DNA of 64,000 nt from UBA3006 sp031401235. GTDB taxonomy: Bacteria; Actinomycetota; Acidimicrobiia; Acidimicrobiales; Ilumatobacteraceae. The translations under genes and the position numbers were made by a program. This document shows, in pieces, positions 50,413 to 58,511 of the stretch. Where the stretch lies: contig JANNRJ010000010.1 in the NCBI GenBank assembly GCA_031401235.1, positions 1 to 64,000 of the forward strand, in the 5' to 3' direction. Within the stretch, counting starts at the first letter, position 1. Each line of letters starts with the position of its first letter. The notes under the pieces were generated by a model. That model saw only the letters and a program-made list of their open reading frames with translations. It was not told the origin of the DNA and did no database searches.

Positions 50413-51399
50413 ATGACTTCACCAGTGAGAGTTGCCGTTACCGGCGCTGCGGGACAAATTGGATACAGCCTGCTATTTCGAATTGCCTCTGGAGCAATGT
50501 TGGGACCGACTACGCCAATAATCTTGCAGCTTCTGGAAATCACTCCGGCACTTGGCGCGCTCGGTGGAGTGAAAATGGAATTGGATGACTGTGCTTTTGG
50601 GCAACTTGTCGATGTCATATTGACTGATGATCCGAACATCGCATTTGGTGATGCTGACATTGCCATGCTCGTTGGTGCGATGCCACGCAAGGATGGCATG
50701 GAGCGCGCTGATTTACTGGCCGCTAACGGTGGCATCTTCAAGCCTCAAGGTCAAGCAATTAGTGCCAATGCCAAGAAAGATGTCAAAGTACTTGTTGTTG
50801 GCAATCCCGCTAACACCAACGCACTCATCGCAATGAACAACGCCAAAAATATTGATCAGAAGCAGTTCACTGCAATGACTCGCTTGGATCACAATCGCGC
50901 AATATCGCAACTGGCTCAACATCTCGGCAAGCCGGTTTCCTCAGTCAAGAAGATGACTATTTGGGGAAACCACTCCACGACTCAATTTCCTGATCTCGCA
51001 AATTGTGAGGTGGACGGCAAGAACGCCGCAACGTTGGTGAACGATCAAGCGTGGGTGAATGATATTTTCATTCCGACAGTTGCCAAGCGCGGGGCAACCG
51101 TGATCAAGGCACGCGGCTCATCGTCTGCTGCTTCGGCCGCCAATGCGGCAATGGAACATGTCCGTTCTTGGGTACTTGGTACACCCGACGGAGACTGGGT
51201 TTCGATGGCCGTGCCATCAGATGGAAGTTATGGGGTTCCCAGCGGACTGATCTCATCGTTTCCATGTACCTGTGCAAACGGTTCGTACAGCATTGTGCAG
51301 GGGCTCGACATCGACAATTTAAGCCGAGTGAAAATCGATGCTTCTGTAAAGGAATTGGAAGAAGAGCGAGACGCGGTGCGCATGCTTGGACTTATATAG
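50413..51399 (+). CDS. mdh: Malate dehydrogenase (NAD-dependent, type 2)
   Basis: 328 residues. The nucleotide-binding VAVTGAAGQIGYSLLFRIAS, substrate-binding GAMPRKDGMERADLL, NPANTNALIA, TRLDHNRA and the catalytic His in IWGNHSTTQFPD are those of the long-form cytoplasmic-type malate dehydrogenases used by many actinobacteria. With sucCD nearby it makes a loose TCA-cycle cluster. Convergent with the M23 gene, 8 bases apart. Confidence 0.98.
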   Translation: MTSPVRVAVTGAAGQIGYSLLFRIASGAMLGPTTPIILQLLEITPALGALGGVKMELDDCAFGQLVDVILTDDPNIAFGDADIAMLVGAMPRKDGMERADLLAANGGIFKPQGQAISANAKKDVKVLVVGNPANTNALIAMNNAKNIDQKQFTAMTRLDHNRAISQLAQHLGKPVSSVKKMTIWGNHSTTQFPDLANCEVDGKNAATLVNDQAWVNDIFIPTVAKRGATVIKARGSSSAASAANAAMEHVRSWVLGTPDGDWVSMAVPSDGSYGVPSGLISSFPCTCANGSYSIVQGLDIDNLSRVKIDASVKELEEERDAVRMLGLI

Positions 51400-51407
51400 T
51401 CCAGTAA

Positions 51408-52094
51408 TCAACCGCCATCGCGTTGTGATGTGCTTGCCCGCCATTCCTCTGTGGCTGAGGTGCAGCGATTGGGGAAAAGATTGATGAGATTGTTTTTCGC
51501 TTTTCGTGGCGAAAGTTCAGTTCCTTGGCGCCATGCGTCGAGGTATTTCCATGGCCACAGTTCTCCTTGAAGAAGATTAATTTCCGCAAGCGGGCAGATT
51601 CGTGACATTCCAAAGTGGACGTGACAACGCGTAATTCTGGCGTTACCCGAAGATCCCACCACACCTATCCAGTCGCCAGGCTCAACCCGCTGACCAATGG
51701 TCACTTTGACGCGACCCAAATGGGAAAAGAAATACCGCACGGTGTCATCGCCGACAAGTGTGATCGTCAGTCCACCGCGAGTGCCTGGATCGTCGATCTC
51801 CTCCACCCACTTATCTTTTCGGCGAGTGTGGGTGATAGTGCCAGCAGTTGGTGCAAGCACTTTGGCGTAACACCCTTCAACATCCGTGGCTGGATAATTG
51901 AGGTGATCGCGCACATAGGAAACTGCGACCCGTGAAAATGGAAATACATATTTCGGCATGGCCGAATTTGACGGTATTGCCGAATTCGAGATGTCGTTAC
52001 TCGTGTCCGAATCGGCAAGTACCTGACTAGGAAATGCACTTGAAACGACAATAAGCGCAAGACAACACAGACCACGCCGAATAACTACCCCCAC
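51408..52094 (-). CDS. Secreted M23 metallopeptidase-like protein
   Basis: 228 residues from GTG 52094 (MGVVIRRGLCCLALIVVSSA), giving a good signal peptide with cleavage near VLADS; a longer ORF from 52202 would cross into the divergent gene. TACTGT stands 7 bases before the GTG. The LytM/M23 domain has DHLNYPATD (possible His and Asp zinc ligands), VLAPTAGTITH, FFSHLGRVKVTIGQRVEPGD and the HxH of RCHVHFGM. Probably cuts peptidoglycan cross-links or acts as a degenerate activator. Confidence 0.85.
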   Translation of the reverse strand: MGVVIRRGLCCLALIVVSSAFPSQVLADSDTSNDISNSAIPSNSAMPKYVFPFSRVAVSYVRDHLNYPATDVEGCYAKVLAPTAGTITHTRRKDKWVEEIDDPGTRGGLTITLVGDDTVRYFFSHLGRVKVTIGQRVEPGDWIGVVGSSGNARITRCHVHFGMSRICPLAEINLLQGELWPWKYLDAWRQGTELSPRKAKNNLINLFPNRCTSATEEWRASTSQRDGG

Positions 52095-52101
52095 AAGATC
52101 A

Positions 52102-52107
52102 ACAGTA
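52102..52107 (-). promoter_or_regulatory. TANNNT -10 element for the M23 peptidase gene
   Basis: On the minus strand TACTGT, then TGATCTT (7 bases), then GTG 52094. Leaderless arrangement; it also decides between the possible starts. Confidence 0.45.
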
Positions 52108-52126
52108 GACGATGAGTAAAAACTGT

Positions 52127-52132
52127 TACGGT
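52127..52132 (+). promoter_or_regulatory. TANNNT -10 element for the nucleoside hydrolase gene
   Basis: TACGGT, 8 bases (TGCGAGCC), then GTG 52141. Lies 20 bases from the opposite-strand element of the M23 gene. Confidence 0.35.
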
Positions 52133-52140
52133 TGCGAGCC

Positions 52141-53073
52141 GTGGCTCGACCTTTCTTCATTGATACCGACACGGCGAGCGACGACGCAGTTGCCCTGATC
52201 ATCGCCTTACGTCACCCCGATGTCAATGTGGTCGGTATTGGGATAGTTGCTGGAAACGTACCCTTGGATATGGGTGTTCAGAATGCTCTGTATACGGCCG
52301 AGTTGTGTGGCTCGACTGCTCCGATTTTTAGCGGCGCTGATCAACCATTAGTTCGTGAGCTGGCGACGGCTCAATTTGTCCATGGGATTGATGGGATGGG
52401 GGATATCGGCTTGCCCTTACGCGATCGGATTCCATCCGCAGGCACAGCAATTGATGCACTAATCGCCGCCGCCAATACATATGCCGGTGAACTTACGTTG
52501 GTAACACTTGGTCCGCTCACAAATATTGCACTCGCATTGCAACGTGATCCGGCACTGCCTGCGAAAATTGGACGTTGTGTTGTCATGGGCGCGGCAGCCG
52601 ACCATATTGGCAACGTTACGCCAGTGGCTGAATTTAACATGTGGTGCGACCCGCACGCGGCCGAGATCGTACTGAAGTCGGGAATGAATCTTGAATTCGT
52701 CGGTTGGGATATTTCGCGAAAATATGGGACCGTCTCACCGGCACAAGCGCAGGAGATTCGTGCCATCGGAACGCGGCTGGCTGAATTCTCCATAGATATT
52801 CAAAGAATTCTTGTTGAATTTTGCGCCCACGTGACTCATGTCGATGGGTTTGACCTACCAGATCCGATTGCCATGGCATATGCAATTGACGGCAACATCG
52901 CTACCGAATATTGCGACTTGTATCTGACGATTGAGACATTGAGCCCCCACACTTTAGGAATGGTCGTGATGGATACGTTAGGAGTATTGCATCAGGCACC
53001 TAATGCGCGCGTCGTGACTTGTGCCAACAGTGAGTTGTTCCATTTAATGCTCACTGAAGCCCTTCGGGACTGA
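52141..53073 (+). CDS. Nucleoside hydrolase (inosine-uridine preferring family)
   Basis: 310 residues. The calcium-binding motif ARPFFIDTDTASDDAVALI (variant of DTDxGxDD), NVPLDMGVQNALYTAELCG, LTLVTLGPLTNIALALQ and FNMWCDPHAAEIVLKSG are characteristic. It cleaves the N-glycosidic bond of ribonucleosides for salvage. GTG 52141 is taken as the start; TTG 52132 is an alternative. Cotranscribed with the asparaginase gene 3 bases downstream. Confidence 0.93.
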   Translation: MARPFFIDTDTASDDAVALIIALRHPDVNVVGIGIVAGNVPLDMGVQNALYTAELCGSTAPIFSGADQPLVRELATAQFVHGIDGMGDIGLPLRDRIPSAGTAIDALIAAANTYAGELTLVTLGPLTNIALALQRDPALPAKIGRCVVMGAAADHIGNVTPVAEFNMWCDPHAAEIVLKSGMNLEFVGWDISRKYGTVSPAQAQEIRAIGTRLAEFSIDIQRILVEFCAHVTHVDGFDLPDPIAMAYAIDGNIATEYCDLYLTIETLSPHTLGMVVMDTLGVLHQAPNARVVTCANSELFHLMLTEALRD

Positions 53074-53076
53074 CCC

Positions 53077-54054
53077 GTGACACCAACATCTCCGCTCAAT
53101 TCCAAGTTCGTCGAACTAGCAGTCACCACCCGCAGCGGGCGAGATGAATCACTTCACTTTGGTGCGGTCGTCATTCTCGGAAAAGACGGCACAATTGAAC
53201 AGGAGTTGGGCGATTCGTCGGTCGTTATCTATCCGCGTTCGTCTTGCAAACCAATTCAGGCGACCGCAATGGTTTCGGCGGGTTTGTCGTTGCCACCACA
53301 ACTACTTGCTCTGGTTTGTGGAAGTCATGATGGCCGTCCTGAACATCTTGCCGCGGCGCGACAAATATTAGCGACAGCCAGGCTCACCGAGATTGCGCTT
53401 GGCAACACCGTGGATTTACCGCTCAATGCTGAGGCGTCCGAAGCGGTACTTCGACATGGTGGTGGTCGTACGGCATTGCAAATGAATTGTTCGGGGAAAC
53501 ATGCGGGAATGCTTGCGACATGTGTGCATAACGACTGGCCACACGACGTGTCGTATCTACAAGTTGATCATCCTCTGCAACAGAGAATTACGGAGATGAT
53601 GTTCGAACTTTCTGGCGAACAGGTTGTTCATATCGGGGTGGATGGTTGTGGTGCGCCAGCCCACACTTTGTCGCTACTCGGCCTGGCGCTGGCGTATCGG
53701 TCAATTGCCATTTCATCTGACAACACTCCGGCGGGATCCGTGTCATTGGCGATGCGTTCTCATCCCGAAATGGTCGGTGGACCGAACAGCGACGTGACCT
53801 TGCTCATGCAGGGGATTAAGGGCCTGATGGCAAAAGATGGTGCCGAAGGAGTATTTGCCGCGGCATTACCTGACGGTCGCGCAGTTGCGATCAAAATTTC
53901 CGACGGGGCAAATCGGGCCAGACCACCAGTGATGAGAGCTGCCTTACATGCCCTAGGCGTTGATCTCAGTGCCGTTAACCCTCGCGCATTTTCATCACCG
54001 ATTTTCGGTCACGGTAAACCTGTTGGCGAGGCTCGCGTTATTGCTCGCTTCTAA
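53077..54054 (+). CDS. Type II (Rhizobium etli-type) L-asparaginase family protein
   Basis: 325 residues of the Asparaginase_II family, unrelated to the E. coli enzymes. Signatures: SSVVIYPRSSCKPIQATAMV (SCKP motif), VCGSHDGRPEHLAAAR (CGSHxGE-like), NCSGKHAGMLATC and IGVDGCGAPAHTLSL. Likely hydrolyses asparagine to aspartate and ammonia, fitting the catabolic neighbourhood. GTG start. Its last 60 bases overlap the end of the opposite-strand gene at 53995-54405. Confidence 0.9.
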   Translation: MTPTSPLNSKFVELAVTTRSGRDESLHFGAVVILGKDGTIEQELGDSSVVIYPRSSCKPIQATAMVSAGLSLPPQLLALVCGSHDGRPEHLAAARQILATARLTEIALGNTVDLPLNAEASEAVLRHGGGRTALQMNCSGKHAGMLATCVHNDWPHDVSYLQVDHPLQQRITEMMFELSGEQVVHIGVDGCGAPAHTLSLLGLALAYRSIAISSDNTPAGSVSLAMRSHPEMVGGPNSDVTLLMQGIKGLMAKDGAEGVFAAALPDGRAVAIKISDGANRARPPVMRAALHALGVDLSAVNPRAFSSPIFGHGKPVGEARVIARF

Positions 54055-54405
54055 TTTATTGCGCTCAAAGCGCTGAACGAGTGCTTCGAAAGTCTCCGGC
54101 GTCATGTACAGGCTACTTCGCTGACGAACGTAGGGGATCTCGCCCCCAAACATTCGATGCAAAACTTCAATTGGTTCACATCCAATTCGCTCGGCAACAA
54201 TGCGGTACGAGATCAACGATGTATCGTCTTGGCGTGCGGCAAAGCGCATTTCTGCCAACCTATTAGCGTCTTCTTCAACGATGTAAGGGACCCCGTAAAC
54301 ATCGACCGACTGGAGTTGCTTGTCGGCCACCATTTGGAGAACTTCTTCACGTGTGACATTCATGAATCGTGCGATTGTTCCTGGCGAGTACCGGCGTTCG
54401 GTCAT
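53995..54405 (-). CDS. DNA-binding-like protein with two helix-turn-helix repeats, unknown function
   Basis: 136 residues. Two similar units of about 50 residues: YSPGTIARFMNVTREEVLQM then GVPYIVEEDANRLAE (residues 6-53), and ISYRIVAERIGCEPIEVLHR then RSSLYMTPETFEALVQR (residues 65-113). Both look like MerR/excisionase-type helix-turn-helix with a wing. A variable tail overlaps the asparaginase gene. It starts 1 base after a 64-residue partner, so the two are surely coexpressed. No family recognised. Confidence 0.8.
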   Translation of the reverse strand: MTERRYSPGTIARFMNVTREEVLQMVADKQLQSVDVYGVPYIVEEDANRLAEMRFAARQDDTSLISYRIVAERIGCEPIEVLHRMFGGEIPYVRQRSSLYMTPETFEALVQRFERNKLEASNNASLANRFTVTENR

Positions 54406-54406
54406 T

Positions 54407-54601
54407 TCATTCTCCCATTATTGCTTTGGCGATATTCGATAAAACCAATTCCTGTTGAAACTCGATTTTCTCGACTTGATTGAGGTAACGAAGTTCGACG
54501 AGAAGAGCACGAACGATTTCCAAATCATCAAACAGTTTGATCGCCTCTGTCAATGTGTATTCGACTTTGGTGTTCGATGGTTCGTGTGCTTTGTCGTCCA
54601 T
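54407..54601 (-). CDS. 64-residue helical protein of unknown function
   Basis: MDDKAHEPSNTKVEYTLTEA, IKLFDDLEIVRALLVELRYL, NQVEKIEFQQELVLSNIAKA IMGE. Acidic, predicted two-helix, possibly coiled-coil dimer. No family recognised. Translated with the two-HTH protein (gap of 1 base) and located behind gdhA on the same strand (67-base gap), so it may be a partner or modulator of that regulator. Confidence 0.75.
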   Translation of the reverse strand: MDDKAHEPSNTKVEYTLTEAIKLFDDLEIVRALLVELRYLNQVEKIEFQQELVLSNIAKAIMGE

Positions 54602-54668
54602 TCACCATATGTGGGAACGGAGTTGCCGTAATTTGGGCCCAAACGAAAAAAGTGTTGGTAGCGCGAAA

Positions 54669-55952
54669 TTACGGGTGCAAGCCACGCATTCGGTGGGCAT
54701 CAGCAATCGTCTTAACTCCAACCACGGAGGTTGCCAGTCGATACGGAAGTTTAGAATCTTCGGCGAACGTATAAAACCGATTGAACGCGGCGCGCATGAG
54801 ATCGGTAACGCGCGCATTCACTTGATCTTCATCCCATGTGAGATGGGCAAAGTTTTGGCACTGTTCAAGATATGAACAAGTGACCCCGCCGGCATTGGCC
54901 AGTACATCTGGAATGATGATTACACCTTTATCGGCGAGAATTTCGTCGGCGGCAGGAGTGAGCGGACCATTGGCGCCTTCAACTACAAGTCGCGCTTTCA
55001 TCGACAATGCTTCCGTATCGTGGACGGCACTTTCCAGTGCGCACGGCATCGCAATATCGGCATCAAGACCAAATAGTTCCCGCGATCCGCTGATTCCCCT
55101 AGCGACAACTTCGCCGACACCAGTATCGGTGACGCTTGTAGCACCACTGCGCAATGCAGCATCGATGCGACCGAGATCAATACCCTTGCCGTTGTGAATG
55201 GACCCGCCAACATCGGCGAGTCCAACGATGATCGCCCCACGTTCCGTAGCCAATTTGGCAGCCCACGAACCGACCTGACCATACCCTTGGATCACAATGC
55301 GCTGTCCCGAAAGCGATTTGCCCATCTTGTGCAAGATAAGTTCGGCGACCTCCACAACACCACGACCGGTTGCCGATTCCCGACCAAGTGATCCACCAAG
55401 TTCGATCGGCTTTCCGGTGACGACACCAGGAACTGCATGTCCGACGCCGGTGGAATATTGATCCATAACCCAGGCCATAACTTGTGCATTGGTGCCCACA
55501 TCTGGTGCCGGCACATCGCGATCGGGTCCGAGGAATGGTGCAATTTCTGAGATGTAGCGACGAGTGATGCGCTCGATTTCACTGAGTGAATACATTTTTG
55601 GGTCAAAAGCCACCCCACCTTTGGCGCCACCAAGGGGAAGGTTCATGATCGCAGTCTTTAACGACATGCCAATGGCAAGGGCAACGACCTCATCACGGGT
55701 GACATCAGCGTGATATCTGATGCCTCCCTTGGCGGGACCACGAGTCGTGTTGTGGTGCACTCGCCAGCCAGTGAGTTGGTCGCGGGTTCCGTCATCGCGG
55801 CGAAAGGGGATCGCAACTTCAAGAATTCGTCGCGGCGCAACGATGGTTTCAATGAGACCGTCGTCAAGATTCAGCCATTCGCCGGCTTGGCGAATTCGAA
55901 GTTCGGCTGCTTCAAGCGCCGAATAGGTTTGATATGACGTCGTTGTCATCAT
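54669..55952 (-). CDS. gdhA: Glutamate dehydrogenase (Glu/Leu/Phe/Val family)
   Basis: 427 residues. Interconverts glutamate and 2-oxoglutarate plus ammonia. GWRVHHNTTRGPAKGGIRYH, the catalytic Lys in LPLGGAKGGVAFDP, PAPDVGTNAQVMAWVMDQYS, IQGYGQVGSWAAKLATERGA and the C-terminal NAGGVTCSYLEQCQN are canonical for the roughly 420-residue hexameric type. It stands behind the kynU-MFS pair on the same strand (46-base gap), in line with amino-acid breakdown. Confidence 0.95.
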   Translation of the reverse strand: MMTTTSYQTYSALEAAELRIRQAGEWLNLDDGLIETIVAPRRILEVAIPFRRDDGTRDQLTGWRVHHNTTRGPAKGGIRYHADVTRDEVVALAIGMSLKTAIMNLPLGGAKGGVAFDPKMYSLSEIERITRRYISEIAPFLGPDRDVPAPDVGTNAQVMAWVMDQYSTGVGHAVPGVVTGKPIELGGSLGRESATGRGVVEVAELILHKMGKSLSGQRIVIQGYGQVGSWAAKLATERGAIIVGLADVGGSIHNGKGIDLGRIDAALRSGATSVTDTGVGEVVARGISGSRELFGLDADIAMPCALESAVHDTEALSMKARLVVEGANGPLTPAADEILADKGVIIIPDVLANAGGVTCSYLEQCQNFAHLTWDEDQVNARVTDLMRAAFNRFYTFAEDSKLPYRLATSVVGVKTIADAHRMRGLHP

Positions 55953-55998
55953 CGTTTCTCAAATATGAGGATAGACCATTGACCCATGGGAGTGCGTA

Positions 55999-57225
55999 TT
56001 AGGTCGAAGCCACACTGTCGGCATTGAGGTCATGGAGCACTGGAAGGGCGAATGTTGCGATGGCGAAAAACACAAAAATTACAGCGATTGCGTGGTAGGT
56101 GGGTCGCAGTCCAAATTGTTCAATTGCCACTCCCGTCAACAATTGTCCGATTGGTGCAGATGCGTATAACAGGCTCATCTGAATCCCGTACACCCGACCT
56201 TGAGCGTCGGCGGGAATACGTGCTTGGACAAGCGTGTTCCACAATGGATTAAACGGTCCCCATGCGGCGCCAAAGAAAAATGCCGCTATCACCATGACGG
56301 TCGTGCTCGGAAGCGAGGACATTGGAACCACCCCGATCGCAATTCCGGCCACGATCGTCAACAGAATTTGATAGCGACTCAAGCGTTTTGCGATCCAACC
56401 AAAGGAGAATGCACTGAGCATTGCACCCACGGCCATCGCCGACATGGTGAGCCCGAGCCCTGATGCGTCACCAATCGACTCGAAGTGCACTGGAAGAACA
56501 ATTGTTTCGGTCGGCATGTAGGCGGCGGACAACAGCATGATCATGATCGTCATCGCAAATAATGCGCGATCCCTTCGCAGAACACGCAATCCCTCCGCCA
56601 TGCTTTGCACAAACGATTCCCGCTTCGCCGATGCGTTGCGAGCCACCTGTCCGGAATCAGTGATGCGCATGAAGGCGATGCTTACTGCCGCAATTCCAAA
56701 CATTGCGCCGGCCGCAAGGAGGGCATTAACCGCCCCTATTGTCGAAATGAGCACAGCACCAAGTGCCGGGCCGATGACGAATCCAGAGGCAAAAAATCCC
56801 TCATGAATGCCATTGGCGGAATTGATATTGATTCCCGACGCATTTGCCGAATCGGGTATTAGAGCTTTTCTCGCCGTGTAGCCGGCCGGGTCGAAGATCG
56901 CCCCAAATACGGCTAATGCCAGGATTACACCGAAGGTGAGATTTCCTACTTCATTGATGATCGGAAAAAGCAGAACGGAAATCGCCGAGAGAATGTCGGC
57001 GCCAATTGAAACCTGTCTGCGTCCAAGGCGATCGATGACAACACCAACCAATGGCGAAACGAAGATTCCTGGAAGCGCCGACATGGCGGCTGCTGTCCCG
57101 GCGGCAAGGGCCGACCCGGTGCGGTCAAGTACCAGCCACGGTATAACGATGAGCACGACACCGTTGCCAACCCCGGAAGCAACATTTGACAATTGGTGCA
57201 GGGCAAATGGAAGTAGTCGCTTCAC
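55999..57225 (-). CDS. Major facilitator superfamily transporter
   Basis: 408 residues, twelve hydrophobic segments. The loop 2-3 signature appears as GVVIDRLGRRQVSIGADILS, and RIPADAQGRVYGIQMSLLYA lies in the second half. Resembles MFS exporters of the MdfA/enterobactin-exporter-like group. The start overlaps the kynU end by four bases, so it is translated with kynureninase; export of anthranilate/alanine or uptake of kynurenine is possible but not shown. Confidence 0.88.
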   Translation of the reverse strand: MKRLLPFALHQLSNVASGVGNGVVLIVIPWLVLDRTGSALAAGTAAAMSALPGIFVSPLVGVVIDRLGRRQVSIGADILSAISVLLFPIINEVGNLTFGVILALAVFGAIFDPAGYTARKALIPDSANASGININSANGIHEGFFASGFVIGPALGAVLISTIGAVNALLAAGAMFGIAAVSIAFMRITDSGQVARNASAKRESFVQSMAEGLRVLRRDRALFAMTIMIMLLSAAYMPTETIVLPVHFESIGDASGLGLTMSAMAVGAMLSAFSFGWIAKRLSRYQILLTIVAGIAIGVVPMSSLPSTTVMVIAAFFFGAAWGPFNPLWNTLVQARIPADAQGRVYGIQMSLLYASAPIGQLLTGVAIEQFGLRPTYHAIAVIFVFFAIATFALPVLHDLNADSVAST

Positions 57226-58499
57226 GTCACCCGCGAAGTTGCTTCGCCGACCTGTTCGTATGTTCGGGTGGCAATCAATTCACGTAGCCGATTAAATCCC
57301 TCCCAGATTTCGACATACGAAGTAGCAAGGGGGGAAATCGCCAGACGTAAACAGTCCGGTCGACGAAAGTCGGCGACCACATTGGCAAACTGGCGCAATC
57401 CTTCCGAGATACGCCGGGCTTCGGGATGACGAATGGTGATGTGACCCCCTCGACGAGTCGCCTCGCGCGGAGTCACAACAGTGCAGCCGAGCCGCGCTAA
57501 CCATGCATCATGCAAGGCGACCATTAACTCGGTACCCGTAGCAGCCTTCGCTGCAATTGCAGGTAAACCAGCATCGTCAATCATTTCAAATGCCGTCTGT
57601 ACACAGCGCAACCCAATGATGGATGGACTGGCAATCTGAAATCCTCGAATACCAGCCGCTCGATCGAATCCAGGTGCCATCGCAAATTGGTCGTCCTGGG
57701 CAAACCATCCCTGAATCGGCACATTTAACAGCTGTTGCAGTTCGTGTCGTACGTATAACCAACCCGGCGAACCGGGGCCCGAGTTGCCGTACTTATAACT
57801 GCAACCTACGGCCATATCAACTCGATCACGGTCGAACTGCAAGGGAACGACGCCGATGGCGTGGCTTGCATCCCATAACATCAGAGCCCCAACTCCGTGT
57901 GTCAGTTCAGTGATCGCGGCGACATCATGTAAGGCACCCGAGCGATACTGAATGACACTCAAAGTAACGAGTGCAACGTCATCGTTTAGGTGTTCTTTAA
58001 GCATCGCCGAAGTTATATATTCATCACCGTCATCATCTGCGAGAAGCACAAGATTCAAGCCAAGTCGGTGACACAATCCTTCAAGAATGTAGCGATCGGT
58101 GGGAAAGTTGGCAGAATCGCTAATGACTGTTCGTCGTCCAGGTCTGGCCGCAATTGCGGCATCACACATTTGGAAGAAGTTGACACTCGTCGTATCTACC
58201 GCCAGCACTTGTCCCGCAGTGGCGCCGAGCGCGGCACGTCCAATTAAGTCACCGGTGCTCTTGGCTTCATCGATCCATGACGACCAACCGTTCACCATTT
58301 GTTCGCCCCACTCCTTAAGCAGGTAGTTGTTCACTTTTTCAATTGTTCGTTTCGGTAGACGACCAAGCGAGTTGCCATCTAAATAGCACTGAGCGGGGTC
58401 GGCAATGAAAAACTCGTCGCGATAGTGGGCAAGAGGGTCGTTTGCATCCAGTGCCTCGGCATGGGCGCGTGAGGTTATTTCAAGGTCAGATGTCGGCAT
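57222..58499 (-). CDS. kynU: Kynureninase
   Basis: 425-residue PLP enzyme splitting kynurenine into anthranilate and alanine. YLDGNSLGRLPKRTIEKVNN, TTSVNFFQM, the Asp in LMLWDASHAIGVVPLQ and the PLP Lys in GCSYKYGNSGPGSPGWLYV match the family; the C-terminal domain with GGHITIRHPEARRIS is complete. Starts at ATG 58499, 12 bases from the divergent kynA start. TAAGGT ends 6 bases before the ATG, so it is probably leaderless. Confidence 0.95.
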   Translation of the reverse strand: MPTSDLEITSRAHAEALDANDPLAHYRDEFFIADPAQCYLDGNSLGRLPKRTIEKVNNYLLKEWGEQMVNGWSSWIDEAKSTGDLIGRAALGATAGQVLAVDTTSVNFFQMCDAAIAARPGRRTVISDSANFPTDRYILEGLCHRLGLNLVLLADDDGDEYITSAMLKEHLNDDVALVTLSVIQYRSGALHDVAAITELTHGVGALMLWDASHAIGVVPLQFDRDRVDMAVGCSYKYGNSGPGSPGWLYVRHELQQLLNVPIQGWFAQDDQFAMAPGFDRAAGIRGFQIASPSIIGLRCVQTAFEMIDDAGLPAIAAKAATGTELMVALHDAWLARLGCTVVTPREATRRGGHITIRHPEARRISEGLRQFANVVADFRRPDCLRLAISPLATSYVEIWEGFNRLRELIATRTYEQVGEATSRVT

Positions 58500-58504
58500 A
58501 CGAT
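58499..58504 (+). promoter_or_regulatory. TANNNT -10 element for kynA
   Basis: TACGAT, then TACCTT, then ATG 58511. The first T is base-paired to the A of the kynU start codon on the other strand. Overlapping arrangement with 58506-58511. Confidence 0.5.
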
Positions 58505-58505
58505 T

Positions 58506-58511
58506 ACCTTA
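58506..58511 (-). promoter_or_regulatory. TANNNT -10 element for kynU
   Basis: On the minus strand TAAGGT, then AATCGT, then ATG 58499. Its upstream edge touches the first base of the kynA start codon. Confidence 0.5.

Noticed and set aside
54537..54875. 112-codon plus-strand frame opposite gdhA and the 64-residue gene
   Set aside because: Antisense to the conserved end of glutamate dehydrogenase and lacks protein-like features.
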